Below are positions 1 through 9,291 of a DNA stretch of 64,000 nt, piece by piece. Below the pieces are notes generated by a model that did not search any database, had not been told where the DNA came from, and saw only the letters and a list, made by a program, of their open reading frames with translations. Origin of the DNA: Rosellinia necatrix (Eukaryota; Ascomycota; Sordariomycetes; Xylariales; Xylariaceae); assembly GCA_021209875.1 (NCBI GenBank), contig JAGYVD010000004.1, positions 1,550,001-1,614,000 on the forward strand, written 5' to 3'. How positions within the stretch are numbered: position 1 is the first letter of the stretch; the number at the start of each line of letters is the position of its first letter. A program made the position numbers and the translations under genes.

Positions 1-2
1 TG

Positions 3-1529
3 TATCACTTTACACAGGATGCATGTCAGAAATGGCGCGCCATTTTGAGCTTGTGGCTCTTGATTAACCGCCCGTCGCGCGGTGCTATCGATGCTAGAAC
101 GGGCTGGGGCGCTTTATCGGTGGATTTCCTTACGGCAATGCCTGAGTATCACAAGTTCCTTGACGAAGTAAAGTCGCTTGGTTCGGCCTTGGGGACATGT
201 GTATTTTGGGCGGCGTTTTTGCCCATACCAGGGTGGTTCTCGATTCTTATTTATGGATTTGCCACTTTTCGCTCTACCGTAGTCGTGGTATTTTTGGGAA
301 TCGGGGTTCTCTTGGGACCTGTGGTTGCAGGCTTGTCATTCGGGCTACTCGGCCTGTTCTCTGGCGCGAGGTGGTTTGATGGCTATCAAGGTCGCACCAT
401 CCAGAGCAGCGTGGATGCGACAAGCGCCATGGTTCAAGAAATTCTCCGACGCAAATGCACCGACCCTAGGGACCGAAGCTATGGTGTCCAGGCCGTCTGC
501 TCCAAGCTAGGTATGTCTTTCAGGGCTGCGGACAGTAGAACATCAGCACAGCAACTTTATACGGAGCTTTCTGTTCGTCTTCTTGACTGGACTGGGGATC
601 TCAATCTTCTACTGTGCGCATCTGGCAGCGTTGGAGGCCAGCCCTCCTGGGCAATGGACTTTCAAGACGAGCAGCCACGTTGGATTAAATATCGTGATTT
701 CATAGGAGGTATTGAAGCCTCCCACCCTCGAGCTCCCAGCAGTCGCAGAATAGGCTATAGGCCCCTCAGCGCTAAGGATCTATTTTTTGGGTTCAAAGGG
801 CCCTGGGCAAACTGTACGCCAAGGACTCAAATGAACAGCATCAATATACACAACGAAAAGGAGCTTCACGTTGAGGGATACGAAATCGGTCGTATTAGTT
901 GGCGTGGCGCCCCATTTACTATGATAGAAAATCTTCCAACTAGACGAAAGGATAAATATGGGCGCATCAGGGAGTCAAATCCGGTGCCGGTAAGCGAGGT
1001 TTTACTTCACGATATGGAAATATTTCAACTAGCGATTCGGGGTATAAGGCGCAATGACGCTTTGTGGCACACCTACAATGCCCAGCCCGATTATATTTTT
1101 GATGATGGCAAAGGCAAAAAACCTGAAGCTAATCGATTGCGGAGGAGCATATCGTGGCCGGGCATCATCGATCGTACGTGTAGCCGGCCCGTTTCGGAAG
1201 CGCTGGGAATTTTATGGCAGAACAGGGATACAGGATGGGAGTACTTCATTCATATTTGTAACAATCTTCATCGCAAACGGAGGACGTTTTGCATAGTCGA
1301 GGGATCAGGGGGGAGGTATCTGGGAAACTGCGCTGTGAACGCCGAGCCTGGCGACTTGGTATGCCTCATCGATGGCGTGGCACTGCCTCTGGTCATTCGT
1401 AAACAAGGCTCGACAAACTATACCATCGTCAGTTCTGTCCCTTTAAACTCGCCCCGCGTCATGTCTGGGCTGCTGTGGAAGGGTCTGGTGGACCAAGGAG
1501 GGGCTAGATCAAGATTTATATTGATTTGA
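3..1529 (+). CDS. HET-type heterokaryon incompatibility protein, 3' part
   Basis: The frame is open from base 3 with no ATG near the edge, so the gene enters from outside the window and only about 508 C-terminal residues are visible. What is seen: a hydrophobic stretch with two or three likely membrane spans (about bases 190-390), then the block CTDPRDRSYG followed by a GDLNLL region, and near the end GDLVCLIDG...PLVIR. Known for the family: a 'DPRDRVYALLGL' block follows the N-terminal HET domain, and a 'GD.VC.L.G...P.VLR' block closes many fungal HET proteins, so the HET domain itself should lie upstream. HET proteins trigger cell death after fusion of unlike strains. Membrane spans inside the linker are less usual. 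Stop is TGA at 1527-1529. Family call fairly sure; allele type unknown. Confidence 0.7.
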   Translation, partial: YHFTQDACQKWRAILSLWLLINRPSRGAIDARTGWGALSVDFLTAMPEYHKFLDEVKSLGSALGTCVFWAAFLPIPGWFSILIYGFATFRSTVVVVFLGIGVLLGPVVAGLSFGLLGLFSGARWFDGYQGRTIQSSVDATSAMVQEILRRKCTDPRDRSYGVQAVCSKLGMSFRAADSRTSAQQLYTELSVRLLDWTGDLNLLLCASGSVGGQPSWAMDFQDEQPRWIKYRDFIGGIEASHPRAPSSRRIGYRPLSAKDLFFGFKGPWANCTPRTQMNSINIHNEKELHVEGYEIGRISWRGAPFTMIENLPTRRKDKYGRIRESNPVPVSEVLLHDMEIFQLAIRGIRRNDALWHTYNAQPDYIFDDGKGKKPEANRLRRSISWPGIIDRTCSRPVSEALGILWQNRDTGWEYFIHICNNLHRKRRTFCIVEGSGGRYLGNCAVNAEPGDLVCLIDGVALPLVIRKQGSTNYTIVSSVPLNSPRVMSGLLWKGLVDQGGARSRFILI

Positions 1530-3437
1530 AGGCATCTTCAATGTTAAAATATTCGTGTGGTCTAAGAGGTATGGTTCATCCAGAAACTACTCAAGTATCT
1601 CAAGCATCACGGTTCAGGTGTGTAAATAACTTATAGATATATAAAGGGGGATCCAGACTACTATAAGCGCAACACGTAGGAACGTCAACGCAAGGCTACT
1701 AACGGCGTATCTTGATATGCTTATATCCTATATTTGGCTTCCTTTTGTCTTCATAGAGAAACTCAAACTGCGCCGTCTCAGCGATTGTTGCTTAGGAAAT
1801 GGTTTCTCATGTGGATGAGGATGGTATGTGAGAGAGGTGAGCGTTATCTTGTAGTGAGAATCATATCCATCTGGGACTGTCTAGTCAACTAACCACTGGA
1901 GACCTTCCAGTTATTGTCCGGATTTGAGACAGTAATATAAACAAACCGTATTGGCTTTGCTAATAAGATAATGCTTCAATGTTAGGCAAGAGATGTTTGA
2001 TGACAGAACCAACTAAGATTTGTGGAATGTTATGAATCATGGAATGAATGAGGTTATATGGCGTGGCTTAGGGGAGGGATTAGCTTTACAGCCATTAACT
2101 ATGCGTCCGTGTCACGGAACTAGTCTTAACCTAAGAACTCCACTAGGGAACGGGCCAGAATACTGTATATAAAAGGAACGAGTAGCTAGCGACTGACCAA
2201 GTAGGGAACTTTCCCTCCTTGTGCAATAACATAAGTTATTTCTGGAACTATCAGCAGTACGAACTGTGACACTCCGGTCGACATGGGACGTGCTTCTCGA
2301 TCTGTAGAACAACGGGGAGCAAAGTTACTCCTAAAGTTACTTCTAAAGTGCCAAGGCGGAGCATCTCATGCCTCTCCAAGAGATAACTCGGGCTATTCCC
2401 GTTCACGTCATGTTGAAATAATTAGTCAATATGAATCCAAAATTCGCTATCGCATTCTTATTACTACTCCCTTGTCTTGATGGATTCTTCTACATAAGAC
2501 CAAAAGTAGCTTACTGGTATGACTAGTTATATGAATGCTTATTCCTTATTTATGTTATTAGTCACATAGAACTCTCATTATACGTCCCACGAACCCGCCG
2601 CACCACCGAAACTATCCTATTAAATACTCGCAATGAGCCACGGTCATCAGACATGGAATCCTTTCATCTCCCCGGATCTCTACTGCCCGTTCCAAGATTC
2701 TGACCATAGGCGCAACTATGCAATACAGGGGGTCAGGGGCATGCTGTTTAACTAGTGACATGGAGTCGCCGCCGAACCTCGTCTCCTCGGGGGCCCGAGG
2801 ATCTAGCTGGGGTCTTCGAGGGCATCGATCTCCACGTGCGTCGCTCCACTGGCGTCCGGAGCCCGGCTTCCTACCCTGGCCCGTCAACCACGTGCAGGCG
2901 GCCGAGGTGGGCAACCAACCAGCCCCTGAACTCGCTGACCGGCGCTTGTTTCCGCGCGGTATAGTACACGCACACCACCAAAGTTCTCCTCGCCCAGCTG
3001 GTCGCCATGTATTTGATTTGATTGCCGTGTCGGGCGCTGGACCTCCGCGCCATACAGGGTTCGCGGTGCATGGCATGAGTGCACCAATCGCAGGGCCGTA
3101 TACCGGCTTGGTTTCTCATTCTCTAAGAGATGGGACGCCAGTGAATGTAGTTGTAGATCGATTGCGGGATTGGTAGTAGAGACGGTAAAAGTTCATGGTA
3201 AGCCTCATAAGGTTAGAATGCTAAATTCCGATTCCCGGCTCTTTATAACGCCAATCATACGCATGGAGGTGCATTACTATATAACAGCCCGATATATACA
3301 CAAGTATCGTATCATGATATCATCGAGAACAGCAATCCCAACAATCTAAGAATCATCGCCTCTTCCAGTAGATCCAAACAAGACATTGACAAAGTCTCAC
3401 CACCGCGAAACCATTCCCCCAAGCCTATTATAACCCC
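1530..3437. other. Spacer with a GC-rich block
   Basis: AT-leaning sequence after the HET gene. From about 2620 to 3130 the base composition becomes clearly richer in G+C and several frames stay open on both strands, but none gives a recognisable protein, intron pattern or good start. No gene is supported here; the GC-rich block may be an old gene relic. Confidence 0.5.
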
Positions 3438-4505
3438 CTACGCATAAGCAGCCTTGATGCGCGCCAGCTCCGCCGCCGTGATCGGCAGCACGGTGCCGTG
3501 GCGCGGGGTCGCGGGCAGCTTGAACTCCGGGGAGACCTTCCACTGCGGGTTCGCGATGTCGGCGGTCTCGAGCGGGATGTACTTCCTGCCGGTGTACTCG
3601 TCGAGGAAGAGGTAGAACTTACCGCCGCCGCGGACGTCGGCCGGGTTGGCCCGGAAGACGGTGGGGCCCTCGACGGCGCCGGTGCCGGCGTCGCGGCCGA
3701 TGCACGTGGCGACGGCGTCCCAGGCGTCGAGCGGCGCGGTCAGCACGGCGCTGCGCTCCTGGATGATGTCGCGGCAGCCGGTGGCGGCGCCCTCGTCCTT
3801 GGTGAAGCGGAAGTAGCGGCCGTCGTGCGCGAGCACGGTGGAGTCGATGCGCGAGGTGCCGGCGTCCTGCCAGACGCGGGCGGCGCTGAAGGTGACGAAG
3901 TCGGCCGTCGTCGCGTACATCATGCGGTGGTACGAGGCGCCGGCGTGCGCGGCGTCGGCCTCGCCGTACAGCGACGACGCCCAGAACACGACGTACGCGC
4001 CCAGCGCGGCGTCGTAGTACGCCTCGGGCGCCCACGTGTTGCCCGCCGTCGCCGGCGACGCCAGCACGTGCCGCTGCGCCGACCACGTCACCAGGTCCGC
4101 CGTCTCCCATACCTCGAGGTACCGGCTGCCCGTGCGCACCGCCGCGTCCCACGACGTCCCCGACCCGATCGACAGGTCCGTCGCGAGCAGGTAGAACTTG
4201 CCGCCGTCGTGCGACCGCAGGATGAACGGGTCCCGCAGCCCCCCCGTGCCCGCGCCCGACCGCAGGATCGGCTGCCCGCCGTTGAGCTCCGTCCAGTTCA
4301 GCGCGTCGTTGCCGTTGCTCGCCGCCAGGTGGATGGTCTCGCCCGCCCGCGTGTCCCCCGTGAAGTACAGGAAGGCGTAGCCCTCGTAGGCGTCCGCGGC
4401 CGCGGATCTCGGCACGAGGGGCCGCGGCTGGGGGATTGTGTTGGCGGAGACGGCGGTGGCTTGGAGGTAGCCTACTCCGGCTGCTGCGAGCGCTTGGAGA
4501 CGCAT
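3438..4505 (-). CDS. Secreted glycoside hydrolase family 43 protein
   Basis: Single exon, 355 residues. The start at 4503-4505 gives a signal peptide (MRLQALAAAGVGYLQATAVS) and is preferred to an in-frame ATG 38 codons upstream whose extra residues look non-coding. Five-bladed propeller GH43 features are visible: GGLRDPF (catalytic base Asp) near residue 95, a central SRID motif with the modulating Asp, and AVEGPTVF with the candidate acid Glu. Family members release arabinose or xylose side chains from plant arabinan and arabinoxylan outside the cell. Length fits a catalytic domain without binding modules. Very high G/C at third positions creates long antisense open frames, which are not genes. 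Substrate cannot be set from sequence alone. Confidence 0.85.
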   Translation of the reverse strand: MRLQALAAAGVGYLQATAVSANTIPQPRPLVPRSAAADAYEGYAFLYFTGDTRAGETIHLAASNGNDALNWTELNGGQPILRSGAGTGGLRDPFILRSHDGGKFYLLATDLSIGSGTSWDAAVRTGSRYLEVWETADLVTWSAQRHVLASPATAGNTWAPEAYYDAALGAYVVFWASSLYGEADAAHAGASYHRMMYATTADFVTFSAARVWQDAGTSRIDSTVLAHDGRYFRFTKDEGAATGCRDIIQERSAVLTAPLDAWDAVATCIGRDAGTGAVEGPTVFRANPADVRGGGKFYLFLDEYTGRKYIPLETADIANPQWKVSPEFKLPATPRHGTVLPITAAELARIKAAYA

Positions 4506-5437
4506 TTTTGGACAAGGTCTATGATGTGAGCTCGACCGTCTAGCTGTTGCTGTAGCCCTGCATGATGTCCCAAAGTCGTGCCGGGCCGTTGTATTTATAT
4601 GCCGCAGGCAATGCACCATGCATCTCCCGACACCGAGCGAAATTGGAGCTGTCGGTTTTGCATCTATTCCGTCGCGTACCTGACTTCATTGATACCCTGA
4701 CCCCCTACTTTGACGCTTCTTGTCGCATAAGGACCCCATTGAGATCCACCTATGATAATCTATCATCATGAATCTATGGCGATCTCGTGGTTGTATCCGG
4801 TGCAGTTACTCCCGGCTATGCACCCCTAGTGAGTCTAGTTTCGGGGAACGCCAGACGGCCACTATACCTATAACTGTGAATTGCGGGTGCTTCTACGAAT
4901 GCAGCACAATACCCCAACTCCATATCATGCCCAACCGACCATGCCGGTGGTCAAGTAGGTCCTCTCAACGATGGTAGGCGGGCCTGCGAGCTTGGCGATG
5001 CGGAGAGAATATGGGGTCAAGGACAAAATTGTCAAGGCCAAGAATGAAATAGGGAGGCGTTATATCCGCTCCAATAAAGGCAAGACGTCCGCTTTCAGAG
5101 CGGGACCGAAATTAAAAGCATTGAAATTGAACTATAATAGAATCTGACGCCAGGTAACCTCTCATATAGAACTTCTGAACTTCGAAGACAAGTTATAGCA
5201 CTTGTGGAGGCTGTGAACACATTAAGCCACATTTTCGTCCTATGCTCTGCCTGTCCGCCAGCCCCCCAGTTAACAACGCCTTGCTTGGCTCCAATCTACT
5301 CACGCTACCTTCCATTGGGCCAAATTCGAACTCAAAATCAAGTCATGAACAGCAGGCCTTGCTGTTGGTATTATATGCCATTATTTATTGCTCCTATTTC
5401 GTGACTTCTAATCCCCGAGGGCAGCTTTAGCATTGAG
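4506..5437. other. Spacer between GH43 and DPP1-like gene
   Basis: Contains the promoter of the GH43 gene (on the minus strand) and the 3' flank of the DPP1-like gene. No coding pattern or repeat was recognised. Confidence 0.5.
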
Positions 5438-6753
5438 TTAGACAATATCGTCACCTCGGTGCTGACCGCTAGGGACGGCTTTGCGAGGTATTCCGGGACC
5501 CGCAGCACCGGAGCCATACACGTCATGGCCATTCGAAGGGTGTTTGTCGTGGTATGAGGACGAGCCAACACCCCAGCCTGCCTTCCGTGTCCACATGGCG
5601 TCCATAAGCTCGACACCATCGTGGGTGTATAGACAGGCTTGATTGCGGTTCAGAGGGATGTGGTTCCAGCGCCAATCCCAGATGGCGGCATAGCACATTC
5701 GGTAGGACGAAAATGCCATTACTATGCCAATGATGGCGCCTGCGCAGACGTCGTACCCTACAAGGGGGAATGGTTAGCTCTTACTAGTGCCAGCTCGGGG
5801 GTCCTCATATCGGCTATCAGGATGGTGACAGTAGAATTCGCGTATTAACTGAGTATATGCGATGCTATATGGGGTTGATGCTGAACTTGCTTACAGTTGT
5901 GGTACTCATCGATCGTCAACGCTCCCGCGATCAGCACGGCGCCAAGAATCGGGATATAAATCACGATCATCTTCCACATTGCCGCATGGTAGTTGGCGAA
6001 AACCTTGAGTTTTGCGTTGAGATAGAGATAGAGATATACGAAACCGGCAAAAGCGGCGGTAGCATGTCCCGATGGGAAAGACTCAAGCGAGTCATTAATT
6101 TCCTTAGGATCGCCGGTGCAGATCTCGCGAGTGTAGTACAGTTGGTTGAACCCAGCAGCGTTCAGGGCCGAGTTCGTAGCTAGACTGGTGTCTGGCTTGC
6201 AGACGTCGAGGAAGTGAGGGCGCAGGCCGCCAATGAGGAACTTAACGAACACCTGGAAGACAGCGGCGCTGATGAGAGAGTACAGCAAGCCAATGATGCC
6301 GTTATTCACATCCCAGAAAGAGCGGACACGGATCTGCATTATTAGGATGGCAATGATCGGGACGACGGCAGCTAAGAAGGCGGCCAACCAGATGGGAATG
6401 ATTTCCTTTCGTAAGGGGTACGCGAACTGCGGGTATACGACTTCTCCATCGGGGAAAGTGACCGGGAACGAACGCGTAGGGGCCGGAGGCGCTTCGTAGA
6501 TCTAATACATTCTTAGCTCCCTCTCCACGCCACGATAAAGCCATGGCCATGGTACCAGGGGACTTACACCCAAGCCTATAACCCCCATAATAACGAACGT
6601 CACAATATCAAGCCAGGTGACTTTCAGCCACTGGCCGAATGATGGACGAGTGGTCATGCTGTAAGTGTTCCTGACATGCCGGCTCTTCGTGCCGGGATTT
6701 ACGTGATGGTTGTCGGCTCCCCCGGGGCCTCGGTGGCGGTTGAAGAATCCCAT
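5438..6753 (-). CDS. PAP2-family lipid phosphatase, DPP1-like
   Basis: Three exons on the minus strand: 6753-6568, 6501-5895 and 5757-5438; introns are 66 and 137 bp with GTAAGT/GTAAGC donors and TTAG/GTAG acceptors. About 370 residues; an in-frame ATG at 6784-6786 would add 11. Several membrane spans. PAP2 motifs: KFLIGGLRP (motif 1) and SFPSGH (motif 2, catalytic His), then IDEYHNWYDV (motif 3, with His-x3-Asp), rebuilt exactly across the second splice. The family dephosphorylates diacylglycerol pyrophosphate, phosphatidate and related lipids in ER or vacuole membranes. Odd: the usual Arg of motif 3 (S-R-x5-H) is Leu here. The C-terminal 60 residues are polar and Gly/Ser-rich. Confidence 0.88.
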
Positions 6754-6786
6754 GACTGGCGATACAGAGCAAGGGAACAAACCCAA

Positions 6787-8860
6787 TTCCTGTGTTCAGT
6801 GATTACGTCTCTTATTAAAAGGGCCAGACCTTCCTGTGACTGGGAATGATTATCTGGTATGAGGGACGACCGGGTCTACAGGGAGGACCGAGAAATGGAT
6901 ATGTAAGGTAATTGGGGATGACCGTGCTCGGGCAGGCATTTATAAAGACGTACATACACCGGGATCGTTCGATGTGTGCCATCGTCATCGAATCCGCGAC
7001 GCACAAAGCCGACGTCACATCACACATGGGATACAGGAGGGAGGGATACAGAACATCAGAGATCGGCCGGGCTTGTTATGCCGTGATGCCGACTGCCGAC
7101 TTATCGACTGTTTAATCCAATATGGTACGTACACTAGGTACCTAGGTATTTAAGTAACCTCGAACCATCTATCTGATGGTTTGTGATAGGTACCTATCGA
7201 TCCAATTATCTCGTTACCTATACTTACTGTTAGGTGCTTAAGGTAGTATGGTAGATGGAAGGAAGGTAGGTGCCTAATCTAGATGGATGCCCAGTGATTT
7301 CCCCACTCGGGGAGTGGTGGACGTCATGGCACTTCAAAACTTGGCAGACCTGGCAGGCTTGGCCACGTTTGGTTCAGACTCCCCTTGCCGAAACTACTGA
7401 ATACGGCAACCGTCTGAGCTCTTACTGGCTGTCGGCTGGGTGTGATTAATTGTGAGAAGGAAAGATGCTGATTGGCCATTTTCTTTCCTGACCAAACTCA
7501 GATTATTCTACTGTACCCCTGTTCAGCATACCTAACCTTTATATATTCTAATATTCTAATGGGTCTTCCATCTACCCCGAAGTGCCGAATTGTGACTTAG
7601 AATAGTAGCAACCCCTTTAGTCTGAACGGATATGTTTGATTCATATCGGTGCCTCTTTGAATACATAATCGGCTGCCTCCCGTCGCCACGGTCTTAGCGC
7701 CTAACGGCTCGCTCCATGAATGCTAAATTAGTGGACTCGGCGTAGGTTACAGACTAGCGTGTACGGCCCCATTGCTGAGGGTCCGTAACCGGCAGGCAAG
7801 AATGGCTCATGTTAACCTGAGCAAGCAGCCACATATTCTGTTGTTCATATGTACTTATGTAGCTGGCTTGCCAAATACGGCCACAGCGTCGAATAGGATT
7901 CTGAGCTCAAGCTTTCCCAACACTCCCCAATTTGCGACGGGTGCTGCCGTACGACCCAAATGCCCCGATAAGGCTTATGGTTCGGCCACTGACGTGGTTC
8001 GTGCTATTTATACCCCGATGCCGACTAAACATCCAACTCGGCTAGGTTGCCTGTAGTTATATGTTTGTCTAAGCTACGCTATGTACAATGTCAGACACCT
8101 AGACTAGACGTTAATAGTACTACTACTACTATTACTACTACTACTACGCTATGTACAAGTAGTGGTGCGACAAGGTCGTCAGCAGACGTTCACGATAACT
8201 TCTCGAACGATGGAACTTGACTATGTCCTTGGTGGGAATTCCGTCGCGAACGACATGCCGACCGCAGTCGTTTTATAACTCCTCAGGTCAGGCCATGCGG
8301 ATGGGATGAGAATGTGGAAATGTGAGATCTACGAGGCGTCGATGGATCTCGTCGGAGACCCGACCCCGCGTTGCACGATACCAGTTCTAGTGTATAAAAG
8401 CTAACCACCTCATTCACCTCATGCAGGGCCGGCTAGTTAAATCGCACAGTCGAGCTGACAAATAGCCAACACGGACCTCTTTAGTGCCCTCGTTCCAGTA
8501 CCATGGCGGTACCATGCATCAAGCTGAAAGTCTAGGCTGGGCGCCGTTGGCTTGGCGTGTCCCCGGTAACGAGACAAACTCTCCACTGGCCGCCATTCGA
8601 GTGGCTCACCCGTCGACATCTCCCGGCAAGTGACCAGGATGCACCTGAGACAGCGCATAAGCAGGCAGAATCGATGCTGGGCCGAAGGGAAAACAAGTGA
8701 GAGGGCAGAACGCCTGACGTTCAGCCGCAACGCGGACTAATAAGTCCACTCGCGCCGGTGGCAACCCTTTATAATGGCTAAGGGTCACCCTTCGCACTGG
8801 AGCCCGCATGTCTGGTCGAGATCCTGTAACAGCAATGCGGGCCAAAAGGTGAACATCAAA
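6787..8860. other. Spacer with TACCTAGGTA-type motifs and a TAC microsatellite
   Basis: AT-leaning spacer upstream of two divergent genes. Bases 7120-7270 are crowded with GGTACCTA/TAGGTACC-like palindromic words. Bases 8116-8147 are a (TAC)n/(TAG)n-like microsatellite. The small open frames here have no family resemblance or splice structure. Confidence 0.5.
8116..8147. repeat. TAC trinucleotide microsatellite
   Basis: About ten tandem TAC units with one ATT interruption, visible directly. Confidence 0.9.
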
Positions 8861-9248
8861 ATGGCTTCCCAGACGATACACGGCCATATACCGCCCACCA
8901 TGAACCAGACGGCCTCGGCTCCACCGACTGATGGCCTCACAGCGTCTCTAGCAAACATGAGCATAGGGCAACACCCGGCCAGCTCCCAGCAACCTCGCCA
9001 CCTAGTTTCATCGTCGACCTTTCCACAGCACTCGCCCGGCCACAGCCACCAACATCAGAATCACCAACATCACGGCCACCAACATCACCATCACGGTCAC
9101 CAGCATCACAGTCACCAACAACATGGCCATCAACATGGCCATCAACAACATGGCCAGCAACATCATGGCCAACAACAACAACAACAACAACTACTACTAC
9201 AACAACAACAACAACTACAGCAACAACAGCAACAACAGCAACAACAGC

Positions 9249-9291
<43 letters not shown>

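Noticed and set aside
2612..3176. Overlapping frames on both strands
   Set aside because: No recognisable protein in any; kept only as a GC-rich block.
3498..4529. Long plus-strand open frame opposite the GH43 gene
   Set aside because: Arg/Gly/Val-rich shadow caused by high third-position G/C of the real gene; no family features.
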